Shown here piece after piece: positions 24,594 through 32,120 of a stretch of 64,000 bases of DNA. Position numbers and translations under genes: made by a program. Every line of letters starts with the position of its first letter. Positions within the stretch are counted from its first letter, which is position 1. The stretch is from JBBRHQ01 sp963781345 (GTDB lineage: Bacteria; Actinomycetota; Thermoleophilia; Solirubrobacterales; 70-9): NCBI GenBank assembly GCA_963781345.1, contig CAWAFQ010000003.1, positions 62,001 through 126,000 on the forward strand, read 5' to 3'. A model generated the notes under the pieces. The model made no database searches and was not told where the DNA came from. It was given only the letters and a program-made list of their open reading frames with translations.

Positions 24594-25583
24594 CTACGAG
24601 GTGGCTCCGACCCCCATCCTCGAGCGGACCTCGGCGAGCGTCTCCGAGGCCATCGCACGGGCCTTCTCGGCCCCCGTCTCGAGCACCCGCTCGAGACTCG
24701 CTTCGTCGGGCCGGAGCTCCTCGAAGCGCTCGCGCACCGGGGCCAGGAACTCGACCACGCCTTCGGCGACCGCCTTCTTGAAGTCCCCGTAGCCGGCGCC
24801 GGCGAACTCCTCCTCGATCGCCGCGGGGTCGAGCTCGCGGGCGCAGGCGAGGATCTCGATCAGGTTGGTGACCCCGGGCTTGTCCTCGGCCCGGACTATC
24901 TCGCGGCCGGAGTCGGTGACCGCGCTTCCGAACTTCTTGCGGATCGCGTCGGGCTCGTCGAGGACGTAGACGGTCCCGGCCTCGGTCGCTCCGGTCGTCG
25001 ACATCTTGCGGCCCGGATCCTGCAGGTCCATGATCCGGGCGCCCACCTCGGGGATGCGGTGGTCGGGAACGACCAGGGTCTCGCCGTAGCGCTCGTTGAA
25101 GCGGCGGGCGATCTCGCGCATCAGCTCGACGTGCTGGCGCTGGTCCTCGCCGACCGGGACCTCCCCGGCGCGATAGGCGAGGACATCGGCGGCCTGCAGG
25201 ACCGGGTAGAAGAAGAGCCCGGCGGAGACCAGCTCGCGCTGGGCTGAGGACTTCTCCTTGAACTGGTGCATACGGTTGAGGTCGCCGTGGGCGGTGAGCG
25301 AGGCCAGCAGCCAGCAGAGCTCGGTGTGCTCGTGGACGTCGGACTGGCGGAAGAGGACGCAGCGCTCGGGCTCGAGGCCGGCGGCCAGCAGAAGGGCCGT
25401 GGTGTCGTGGAGGCGCTCGCGCAGCTCGGTCGGGTCGTATGGGACCGTGATCGCGTGCAGGTCGACGATGCAGTAGATCGCCGGGTCGCCGCGGCCCTGG
25501 CCCTCGACGTACTGGCGGATCGCCCCGATGTAGTTGCCCAGGTGCTTGCGGCCGGTCGGCTGGATTCCCGAGAAGATCCTCAC
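24594..25583 (-). CDS. trpS: Tryptophanyl-tRNA synthetase
   Basis: 329 residues, class I synthetase: FSGIQPTGRKHLGNYIGA contains the HIGH-type HLGN motif and GRKMSTTGATEAGTV the KMSKS-type motif (KMSTT). DLHAITVPYDP and LFRQSDVHEHTELCWLL are family-typical. GTG at 25583 lies 11 bp after the MFS exporter stop, so the two may be co-transcribed. Confidence 0.96.
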   Translation of the reverse strand: MRIFSGIQPTGRKHLGNYIGAIRQYVEGQGRGDPAIYCIVDLHAITVPYDPTELRERLHDTTALLLAAGLEPERCVLFRQSDVHEHTELCWLLASLTAHGDLNRMHQFKEKSSAQRELVSAGLFFYPVLQAADVLAYRAGEVPVGEDQRQHVELMREIARRFNERYGETLVVPDHRIPEVGARIMDLQDPGRKMSTTGATEAGTVYVLDEPDAIRKKFGSAVTDSGREIVRAEDKPGVTNLIEILACARELDPAAIEEEFAGAGYGDFKKAVAEGVVEFLAPVRERFEELRPDEASLERVLETGAEKARAMASETLAEVRSRMGVGATS

Positions 25584-25594
25584 GGCGCGAGAGA

Positions 25595-27244
25595 CTATGC
25601 GGGCTCGGGCTCGGGCGCGTCGGCGAGCGGCGTCGCGGGCTCGGCGGAGCGCGGCGGCGCGGCGGCGTCGCAGTCGCAATTGGCGCTGTGCCCGCACTCC
25701 CCCGCGGTCGCTGCACCGCGGGTCGGGAACGCCTCGGCGCGGCGAGGCGGATTGCGGATCCCGACCCCGGCGACGATCCCGCCCGAGATCATCAGCAGCC
25801 CGGCGATGCCGATTCCGAGGTGGAAGCTCATCGTCGAGGCATCGCCTGCGGCTGCGGTGATCGTCGCCGCCTGCGCCGCAGCCAGGTCCGCGGTCTTCGG
25901 CACTGCCAGCGGTTTTGCCTTGGCGTCCTCGACGGTGCGCGCGGCCCGGGGACTGAGCGCAGTGGTGCCGAGCGAGCTGTCGAGTGAGGAGCCGAACTGG
26001 GCCGAGATGATCGCGCCGAGGATCGCGATCGCCAGCAGTCCGGCGACTCGGGAGATGCCGTTGTTGACACCGGAGGCGATTCCGGCCCGGCTCTCGGGAA
26101 CCGAATCGAGGACGGTGGCCGTCAGCGGGGCGACGATCGCCGAGAGGCCGAGGCCGAAGACCACAACCGCCGGAAAGACATCGGTGAGATAGGTGGCGTC
26201 GGCGTCGATCCGCAGCATCAGCAGCAGGCCGAAGCCGGCGACGATCGGCCCGGCGGTCATCGGCAGGCGAGGCCCGGTCCCCGACGTGATCCGGCCGAAG
26301 CGCGGCGAGAGCAGGAAGAGGATGAGAGAGATCGGTGTCGTCGCCAGGCCCGCCTCGACCGGTGTGTAGCCGACGACCTGCTGCAGGTAGAGACCGAGGA
26401 AGAAGAGCCCGCCGATCAGCCCTGAGTAGGCCGTCAGGGTCGTCAGGTTGGCGACGGTGAAGTTTCGGATGCGGAAGAGGCCGAGATCGAGCATCGGGTG
26501 CTTCGTCCGCGCCTCCCAGAGCACGAACAGCGCCAGGCTCGCGATCCCGCCGACGAGCGGGATCCAGACGATCGGGCTGCCCCAGCCGTGCGCCGGCTGC
26601 TCGATCAGCGCGAACACGGGGCCACCGAGCCCCACGGCCGAGAGGACGATGCCGAGCCAGTCGATGCCGCGGTGGGCGTCGGGGTCGCGGCTCTCGCGGA
26701 CCGAGCGCAGGGTGAGCGCGATCGTCACCGCGATCAGCGGCAGGTTGACCCAGAAGACCCAGCGCCAGGACAGCGCCGAGACCAGCGCCCCACCGCCGGC
26801 GGGGCCGAGCACGGTCGCGATCCCCGTCCAGGCGGTCCAGGTGCCGACCGCCTTGCCCCGGCTCTCGCCCTCGAAGGTGGCGGCGACGATCGCCAGCGAG
26901 CCCGGGACCAGAAGCGCCCCGGCGATCCCCTGAAGCGCCCGGGAACCGACCAGAAACTCGGCGCTGGGGGCGATCGCGCAGAGAGCGGAGGTGACCCCGA
27001 AACCAGCCAGCCCGGAGACGAACATGCGGCGACGTCCGAACTGGTCACCCATCGAGCCGCCCACCAGCATCAGTGAGACCAGCGCCAGCAGGTAGGCCTC
27101 GACCACCCACTGCTGCACGGCCAGCCCGGCGTCGAGGTCGTCGCTGATCGCCGGCAGGGCGACATTGACCACCGTCGCATCGAGGAAGACGACCGTCGAG
27201 CCGAGAATCGTCGCGACGAGTGTCAGGCGCTGCGAGCGGGACAC
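25595..27244 (-). CDS. DHA2 (14-TM) MFS drug exporter, EmrB/QacA type, with Cys-rich tail
   Basis: 549 residues. The helix-1 motif LDATVVNVALPAI and the loop GSMGDQFGRRRMFVSGLAGF (motif A) identify the EmrB/QacA branch; LVPGSLAIVAATFEGESRGKAVG and GPAGGGALVSALSWRWVFWVN are further signatures. It should export drugs or metabolites by proton antiport. The cytosolic C-terminus ends in an unusual segment with GECGHSANCDCD followed by Ala/Pro/Glu residues, a possible metal or redox site. GTG at 27244 is chosen because the conserved region begins right after it; no good Shine-Dalgarno sequence is visible. Confidence 0.9.
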   Translation of the reverse strand: MSRSQRLTLVATILGSTVVFLDATVVNVALPAISDDLDAGLAVQQWVVEAYLLALVSLMLVGGSMGDQFGRRRMFVSGLAGFGVTSALCAIAPSAEFLVGSRALQGIAGALLVPGSLAIVAATFEGESRGKAVGTWTAWTGIATVLGPAGGGALVSALSWRWVFWVNLPLIAVTIALTLRSVRESRDPDAHRGIDWLGIVLSAVGLGGPVFALIEQPAHGWGSPIVWIPLVGGIASLALFVLWEARTKHPMLDLGLFRIRNFTVANLTTLTAYSGLIGGLFFLGLYLQQVVGYTPVEAGLATTPISLILFLLSPRFGRITSGTGPRLPMTAGPIVAGFGLLLMLRIDADATYLTDVFPAVVVFGLGLSAIVAPLTATVLDSVPESRAGIASGVNNGISRVAGLLAIAILGAIISAQFGSSLDSSLGTTALSPRAARTVEDAKAKPLAVPKTADLAAAQAATITAAAGDASTMSFHLGIGIAGLLMISGGIVAGVGIRNPPRRAEAFPTRGAATAGECGHSANCDCDAAAPPRSAEPATPLADAPEPEPA

Positions 27245-27338
27245 CCGAGCCAGTCTAGGGAGCAACTGCGGGCGGCCGAGCAGGTTGGCAGAGTGTGTGT
27301 CTGCATCCCCGCAAACCCAACCAAGGAGAAACGCCCCG

Positions 27339-28508
27339 ATGAGGCTCCCCACCTCCACCCGCCTCCCCCGTCGATCGATTTCGGTGGCGGTCGCCGCCTG
27401 CCTGGCGCTGGCGCTGGGCGCGACGGCGGCCTTCGGCTTCGGTCAGTTCAAGCCGGCGCGCCACTACCCGATGGTCGGCGGCAAGCTGTTCCCGGTGGCA
27501 ATCGCGGACTTCAACGCGGATGGACGGAGGGACGTCGCCGTCGGCAGCGAGAACAGCGACATCGTCAATGTCCTCTACGGCAAGCCGGGCGGCTTCAAGC
27601 CCGCTCGCCAGTTCCCCGCCGGCAGCTATCCGTTCGGGATTGCGACGGCCGACTTCAACGATGACGGCCGCACCGATCTCGCGGTCGCCAACTACGACGC
27701 CGACTCGGTCTCGGTGCTGACCTCGAAGCCCGGCGGGTTCCGGGCGCCGCGGTCATTCCCGGTCGGAGGTCCGGGCAGCGACGTCTACTTCATCGCCGCC
27801 GGCGATCTCAACGGCGACGGCCGCACCGACATCGTCTCGGCCAACGACGGCAGCGACTCGGTGGGCGTGCTGCTCGGCAAGGCGGGGGGGTTCCGCCCGG
27901 TGCGCGAATACTCCACCGGGGCAGGCACTGCTCCGGTCTCGGTCTCGCTCGGCGACTTCAACGGCGATCGCAAACTCGACGTCGCGGCACTGGACTACTA
28001 CGGCGTTGGAGGGGCCACAGGGTCCGAGGTCGCCCTGCTGCGCGGGCGCGGCGACGGCACCCTTCGCTCGCCCATCCACAGCGACGCGGGGACCGATGCG
28101 ACGTACGGGTTCATCAAGGGACGCTTCAACAAGGGGCGCAAGCTCGACCTCGTGGTGTCGGACTGCACCTTCTCCAACGGGATCTTTCTCCTCCGAGGCC
28201 GCGGCAACGGCACATTCCGCGCACCGGTCGCATACCCGAGCGTTCCCGACTCCTGCGCCTACGAGCCGGCGGCGGCCGACTTCAACGGCGACGGGCGCCT
28301 CGACGTGGCCAACGTCAGCGAAACCGACGGCAGGGTCGGGATCAGCTTCCAGAAGCCCTCGGGCGGATTCGGAATGCCGCGGCTGCTGAGCGCGGTATCC
28401 GAGGCCTACTCGGTCGCCGCGGGGGATCTCAACGGCGACGGAGCGCCGGACCTGGCCGTCCCTGACTACGGCAACCCCGACACCGCGATCCTGCTCAACC
28501 GCCCCTAG
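27339..28508 (+). CDS. Secreted FG-GAP/VCBS repeat protein (beta-propeller)
   Basis: 389 residues with a signal peptide (residues 1 to about 32, SISVAVAACLALALGATAA). The rest is a series of roughly 50-60-residue propeller blades, each with a calcium-binding DxNxDGxxD loop: DFNADGRRD, DFNDDGRTD, DLNGDGRTD, DFNGDRKLD, DFNGDGRLD, DLNGDGAPD, plus a degenerate FNKGRKLD. This suggests a seven-bladed extracellular propeller. AAGGAGAA at 27323-27330 is a good ribosome-binding site. The last coding bases are part of a tandem 35-bp repeat that runs beyond the stop. Confidence 0.9.
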   Translation: MRLPTSTRLPRRSISVAVAACLALALGATAAFGFGQFKPARHYPMVGGKLFPVAIADFNADGRRDVAVGSENSDIVNVLYGKPGGFKPARQFPAGSYPFGIATADFNDDGRTDLAVANYDADSVSVLTSKPGGFRAPRSFPVGGPGSDVYFIAAGDLNGDGRTDIVSANDGSDSVGVLLGKAGGFRPVREYSTGAGTAPVSVSLGDFNGDRKLDVAALDYYGVGGATGSEVALLRGRGDGTLRSPIHSDAGTDATYGFIKGRFNKGRKLDLVVSDCTFSNGIFLLRGRGNGTFRAPVAYPSVPDSCAYEPAAADFNGDGRLDVANVSETDGRVGISFQKPSGGFGMPRLLSAVSEAYSVAAGDLNGDGAPDLAVPDYGNPDTAILLNRP

Positions 28509-28618
28509 GCCCTGACACCCCGGCTCCGATCAGCCGCCCCCGGGTCCTGGCGCTGCGGTTCTGATCAACCGCCCCTGGGCCCTGACACCGCGGTTTTGAT
28601 CAACCCCCCGGATCGGCC
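28479..28618. repeat. Four tandem copies of a 35-bp unit starting in the FG-GAP gene's 3' end
   Basis: Copies begin at 28479, 28514, 28549 and 28584, each 35 bp. Copy 1 is coding (DTAILLNRP and the stop). Copies 2-4 keep the core GATCA(A/G)CCGCCCC with about 70-80 percent identity by eye. Copy 4 overlaps the stop of the convergent fetB-like gene. The unit length is not a multiple of three, so it is not a protein repeat. Confidence 0.8.
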
Positions 28619-29448
28619 GCCTCGAGATCGCGCAGCTGCTGCGCCGGTGTGAAGAAGTTGCGGTAGGCCATCCCGGTCGCGACCAGCGCCGCGATCGAGA
28701 CGCTGCCGAGGAGGACATAGAGGAGGATCAGCTGAAGTCGGACGGCGTCGGTGGGGTCGGCGCCGGCGAGCAGCATCCCGACCATCGTCCCCGGAAAGAA
28801 GATCAGGCCGGTCGTCTTGGTCGAGTCGACCAAGGTGATCATGCCGCTGCGCAGAGAGCGTCGAACGATCGGCATCGCGGCCTCGCGGGAGGTCGCCCCG
28901 AGCGCCAGGGTCGCCTCGATCCTCGCGCGCGAGTCGTGCATTTCATCACCGAGGCGGTTCAGCGCCACCGCCGATGCCGTCATCGCGTTGCCGATCACCA
29001 TCCCGCCCACCGGTACCAGGTAGCGGGGGGTCGGGTCGAAGACGCCGAGGGCGACGACCAGGCCGAGCGTCGTGGCGCCGGCGAGTGCCAGCGCGATCAG
29101 CAGCGGCCAGAAGGCCCCCGGCACCCTCTTCGCCCGCGAGCGCGCGGTGAAGGCGCCGAACAGAACCATCACTGCCAAGAGCCCGATGACGAGGAAGATC
29201 GAGTCCTGGTCGAAGATCAGCGTGATCACGTAGCCGATCGCCGTCAGCTGGATCGCAGAGCGAACGACGGCGATGCCGATGTCGCGCTCGAGGTCGGCCT
29301 GGCGCCAGAAGGAGATCGCCGCGGCAAGGGCGACAAGGACCAGCGATGCGGCGACCTGGCCGATCGAGAGCTGGATCGAGCTGCTCCCCTGGGCGAGCGG
29401 GAGGTGGAGCAGGTCGCTCAACGGCGCCAGTGGGGGCACGCCGTTCAA
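28600..29448 (-). CDS. fetB: ABC exporter permease, FetB/YbbM (UPF0014) family
   Basis: 282 residues with about seven hydrophobic segments. GGMVIGNAMTASAVALNRLG, ALGATSREA and DSTKTTGLIFFPGTMVGMLL are hallmarks of the UPF0014 family, represented in E. coli by FetB, which with FetA exports iron. The start is TTG 29448, seven bases after GGAGG and overlapping the ATPase stop (TTGA); the frame further upstream overlaps the ATPase gene and is not coding. The stop lies inside the fourth copy of the 35-bp repeat. Confidence 0.9.
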   Translation of the reverse strand: MNGVPPLAPLSDLLHLPLAQGSSSIQLSIGQVAASLVLVALAAAISFWRQADLERDIGIAVVRSAIQLTAIGYVITLIFDQDSIFLVIGLLAVMVLFGAFTARSRAKRVPGAFWPLLIALALAGATTLGLVVALGVFDPTPRYLVPVGGMVIGNAMTASAVALNRLGDEMHDSRARIEATLALGATSREAAMPIVRRSLRSGMITLVDSTKTTGLIFFPGTMVGMLLAGADPTDAVRLQLILLYVLLGSVSIAALVATGMAYRNFFTPAQQLRDLEAADPGG

Positions 29449-30098
29449 GCCAGCACCTCCTCGACCGGCCCGCGCTGGACGACCCGGCCGCTCTCGAGCC
29501 GGACCACGTAGTCGCCGAGCCGCCGCGCCTGGGCCGGGTCGTGGGTCACGAGCACGATCGAAATGCCCGTCTCCCGGCGCAGGTGGACGAACGTCGTCTC
29601 GATCGCGTCGCGGGAGGCCTCGTCCAGGGCCGAAGTCGGTTCGTCGAGCAGCAGCACGCGTGGCTCCTGGGCCAGCGATCGCGCCAGCATCGCCCGCTGC
29701 TGCTCGCCGACCGAGAGCCTGGCAACGTCGCGTTCGGCGAAGGTGGGCTCCAGGCCGGCGAGAGTGAGGCAGCGCCCGGCGTCGAGGTCGCGTCCCGCGA
29801 GCCCCGCCGCGAAGGCGAGATTCGACTCGACGGTCCCGCCCAGGAGCGCGGGCAGTTGCGGCACGAGCGATACCTGTCTGCGCAGTTCCAGCGGATCGCG
29901 GGAGACCAGCGGTCGATCGAGATAGAGGATCTCCCCCGAATCGGGGTCGGCGAGGCGGTTCAGCAGCCGCAGCAGGGTCGACTTCCCGGCCCCGGAGGGC
30001 CCGACGACCGCCGTCGTCCCCTCTGGGATCCCAGCGGTGATCGAGTCGAGCACCAGCGCCCCACCCCGCTCCAAGCTCACGTCGAGCAACTCGAACAC
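29445..30098 (-). CDS. fetA: ABC exporter ATPase, FetA/YbbL-like
   Basis: 217 residues: Walker A GPSGAGKSTLLRLLN, Q-loop SLVPQLPAL, signature ARLSVGEQQRAMLARSLA (LSVGEQ in place of LSGGQ), Walker B VLLLDEPTSALDE and switch His in VLVTHDPAQ. It energises the adjacent FetB-like permease; the E. coli pair protects against iron overload. GTG at 30098, eight bases after GGGAGGA. The transcription start must lie in the 105-bp region shared with the divergent AbiEi/DUF559 gene. Confidence 0.9.
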   Translation of the reverse strand: MFELLDVSLERGGALVLDSITAGIPEGTTAVVGPSGAGKSTLLRLLNRLADPDSGEILYLDRPLVSRDPLELRRQVSLVPQLPALLGGTVESNLAFAAGLAGRDLDAGRCLTLAGLEPTFAERDVARLSVGEQQRAMLARSLAQEPRVLLLDEPTSALDEASRDAIETTFVHLRRETGISIVLVTHDPAQARRLGDYVVRLESGRVVQRGPVEEVLA

Positions 30099-30131
30099 CC
30101 CCCAATCCTCCCAGCCGGGGGAAGAACCGGG

Positions 30132-30180
30132 GCCGAACCTGACATTAACTCTGAAATGGGGACGAAACGTAAGGTTCGGC
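30132..30180. promoter_or_regulatory. Inverted repeat upstream of the AbiEi/DUF559 gene
   Basis: GCCGAACCT (30132-30140) and AGGTTCGGC (30172-30180) are perfect 9-bp inverted arms 31 bp apart, directly between the divergent fetA and AbiEi/DUF559 genes. The right arm overlaps the 17-bp motif GAAACGTAAGGTTCGGC that recurs after the gene. AbiEi-type antitoxins are known to bind inverted repeats in their own promoter, so this is a candidate autoregulatory operator. Confidence 0.45.
30164..30180 (+). repeat. Upstream copy of flanking 17-bp direct repeat
   Basis: GAAACGTAAGGTTCGGC matches the downstream copy at 31110-31126 in 16 of 17 positions. The two copies bracket the AbiEi/DUF559 gene in direct orientation. 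Confidence 0.6.
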
Positions 30181-30203
30181 AGCGGGGCAAACGGGGGGTT
30201 TGG

Positions 30204-31100
30204 ATGGCGGTGGCTGAGGCTGCCGCGCGGCAGCATGGGGTGGTCTCGCTGGGCCAGCTGCGGGAGATCGGAGTCGGCGATGGCACCGTCCGCAATCGGG
30301 TTGGAGCCGGACAGCTTCACCCGGTCCATCGAGGGGTTTACGCCGTCGGGCACCCGGCGATCTCGCTGCAGGGCACCTGGATGGCGGCCGTGCTCGCCCT
30401 CGGTGCTGATGCCGTGCTCAGCCACCGCTCGGCCGCGGCTCTCTGGGGATTGCTGCCGGGGGCAGGGGGGCCTGTAGCGGTGACGGCAATGCACCAGGCG
30501 CGATCGCAGACAGGAATTCACGCTCACGAGTGCCAGCTCCGACGCGAGGAGGTGGAAGCAAGACACGGGATCCCGGTCACCTCTGTGCCGAGGACCCTCG
30601 TGGATATCGCAGCGGTCGCGCCCCACCTGCTGGAGCGAGCGGTGAACGAGGTCGAGGTTCTGGGACTCACTTCGTGGGAGTCGGTGCAAGCGAACTTGCG
30701 GATCAACCGGGGGAGGCGCGGCGTGGCTCGGCTCCGCGCCTCGATTCCGGACTTCCGGATGGCACCGGTCCGCAGCGAGCTCGAGCGCCGGTTCCTCGCC
30801 CTGATCCACCGTGGAGGCCTGCCGAAGCCGGAGACCGGCGTCCTGGTCGAGGTCAACTCCCGTTTGGTCGAGTGCGACTTCGTCTGGCGGGAGGCGCGGG
30901 TGATGGTCGAGCTCGACAGCCGCGCCTTCCACGACACGGCGATCGCCTTCGAGCGTGACCGATTGCGCGACCGTGCCCTCCAAGCCGCCGGCTGGCACGT
31001 CGTCCGCATCACCTGGGCGCAACTCCGCGACGACCCGGAGGCGATCCTCCGCGACCTAAGAAGACTCCTCAGAACAGGCCGAGACTTACGTTATGGCTGA
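30204..31100 (+). CDS. AbiEi-antitoxin-like N-terminus fused to DUF559/Vsr-like nuclease-fold domain
   Basis: 298 residues. The N-terminal part (AAARQHGVVSLGQLREIGVG, then RVGAGQLHPVHRGVYAVGHP) is the winged-helix 'AbiEi antitoxin' domain; the middle (LSHRSAAALWGLLP, VTSVPRTLVDIA) is usual for this family in actinobacteria. The C-terminal 100 residues form a DUF559-like restriction-endonuclease fold: ECDFVWREARVMVELDSRAFHD and FERDRLRDRALQAAGWHVVRIT, with the D...ExD acidic residues in place, so it looks catalytically intact. No partner AbiEii toxin gene is adjacent. Start ATG 30204 follows a G-rich stretch; ATG 30156 is an alternative but lies inside the inverted repeat. Confidence 0.8.
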   Translation: MAVAEAAARQHGVVSLGQLREIGVGDGTVRNRVGAGQLHPVHRGVYAVGHPAISLQGTWMAAVLALGADAVLSHRSAAALWGLLPGAGGPVAVTAMHQARSQTGIHAHECQLRREEVEARHGIPVTSVPRTLVDIAAVAPHLLERAVNEVEVLGLTSWESVQANLRINRGRRGVARLRASIPDFRMAPVRSELERRFLALIHRGGLPKPETGVLVEVNSRLVECDFVWREARVMVELDSRAFHDTAIAFERDRLRDRALQAAGWHVVRITWAQLRDDPEAILRDLRRLLRTGRDLRYG

Positions 31101-31123
31101 GATATGGCTGAAACGTAAGTTTC
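31081..31123. terminator. 12-bp stem at the 3' end of the AbiEi/DUF559 gene
   Basis: GAGACTTACGTT (31081-31092) pairs with AACGTAAGTTTC (31112-31123) with one G-T wobble; the loop holds a tandem ATGGCTGA. The stem includes the last codons and stop. No U-tract, so it may be a terminator or a protein-binding site. Confidence 0.4.
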
Positions 31124-31126
31124 GGC
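31110..31126 (+). repeat. Downstream copy of flanking 17-bp direct repeat
   Basis: GAAACGTAAGTTTCGGC, one mismatch from the copy at 30164-30180. Its core is itself a dyad (GAAAC-GTAA-GTTTC). A third, inverted occurrence of the AACGTAAG core is the left arm at 31081-31092. Confidence 0.6.
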
Positions 31127-31202
31127 CCGGGGAGCGCGCAAGATTGCTGGCGGTGGGCCGGAGGTGGGGGCATGGAGGGGTGGGGCTGGAAGAATTGTGG
31201 GG

Positions 31203-32120
31203 ATGGCACGCGCAATCTGGTCGGGAACGATCTCCTTCGGGCTCCTCAACGTGCCCGTGAAGCTCTATACCGCGGTTTCGCGGAAGACGATCCGCTTCAA
31301 CGACCTGCGCGCCTCCGACGGGGTCCGGGTGCGGAACCGCCGCGTTGCCGAGGGGACCGAGGAGGAGGTCCCATACGACGAGATCGTCAAGGGTTACGAG
31401 ATCGCGCCCGACCGCTATGTCGTCATGACCCGCTCCGAGCTCTCGGCGCTCGACCCGAAGAAGAGCCGCTCGATCGAGATCCAGGACTTCGTCGAGATCG
31501 GCGAGATCGACCCGATCTACTTCGAGAACCCCTACTACCTCGGGCCGGCCGAAGGGGCCGAGAAGGCCTACTCACTGCTGGCGAAGGCGATGGAGTCATC
31601 GGGCAAGGCCGCCATTGCCCGCTTCGTCCTGCGAAACCGCGAGCACCTGGCAGCCATACGCGCCGCCGACGGGGTGCTGACGATGACGACGATGCGCTTC
31701 GCCGATGAGGTCATCGCCCCGGAGGACCTCGAGGACGTGCTTCCGCAGTCGAAGCCGCGGGTGCAGAGCAAGGAGGTCGAGATGGCCGAGAAGCTGATCG
31801 ACTCGCTGGCGGCGAAGTTCGACCCGAGCGCCTACCGCGACGAGTACCGCGAGGAGCTTCTCTCGCTGATCGAGCGCAAGGCCGAGGGCAAGGAGGTCGT
31901 GACCCCGGCCTCGGAGGAGCCGAAGGCGACCAGGGCCCCCGACCTGATGGCGGCGCTCGAGGAGAGCATCGCGGCTGCTCGCGGTTCGGACTTCGCCAAG
32001 CCCGCGGCCAAGCCCCGCGCGAAGGCCAAGACCCGCGCGAAGGCCAAGACCACCGCGAAGGCCAAAACCGCGGCCAAGCCGCGATCCTCCCGGCCGCGCT
32101 CCTCCAAGTCGCGCTCCTAG
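31203..32120 (+). CDS. ku: DNA end-binding protein Ku (NHEJ)
   Basis: 305 residues. The bacterial Ku core begins right at the start (ARAIWSGTISFGLLNVPVKL) and includes KGYEIAPDRYVVMTRSEL, DPIYFENPYYLGPAEGAEKAY and MTTMRFADEVI. After residue 265 comes a lysine/alanine-rich tail built from AKAKT repeats, ending in RSS motifs, like the basic extended C-termini of some actinobacterial Ku proteins that bind DNA and help bridge ends. ATG 31203 was chosen because the Ku domain starts there. It is followed without a gap by the LigD polymerase gene. Confidence 0.96.
   Translation: MARAIWSGTISFGLLNVPVKLYTAVSRKTIRFNDLRASDGVRVRNRRVAEGTEEEVPYDEIVKGYEIAPDRYVVMTRSELSALDPKKSRSIEIQDFVEIGEIDPIYFENPYYLGPAEGAEKAYSLLAKAMESSGKAAIARFVLRNREHLAAIRAADGVLTMTTMRFADEVIAPEDLEDVLPQSKPRVQSKEVEMAEKLIDSLAAKFDPSAYRDEYREELLSLIERKAEGKEVVTPASEEPKATRAPDLMAALEESIAAARGSDFAKPAAKPRAKAKTRAKAKTTAKAKTAAKPRSSRPRSSKSRS

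Noticed and set aside
23783..24658. Extended ScpA start upstream of 24517
   Set aside because: The extra 47 residues are Arg/Pro/Gly-rich shadow sequence; the conserved kleisin domain begins at ATG 24517.
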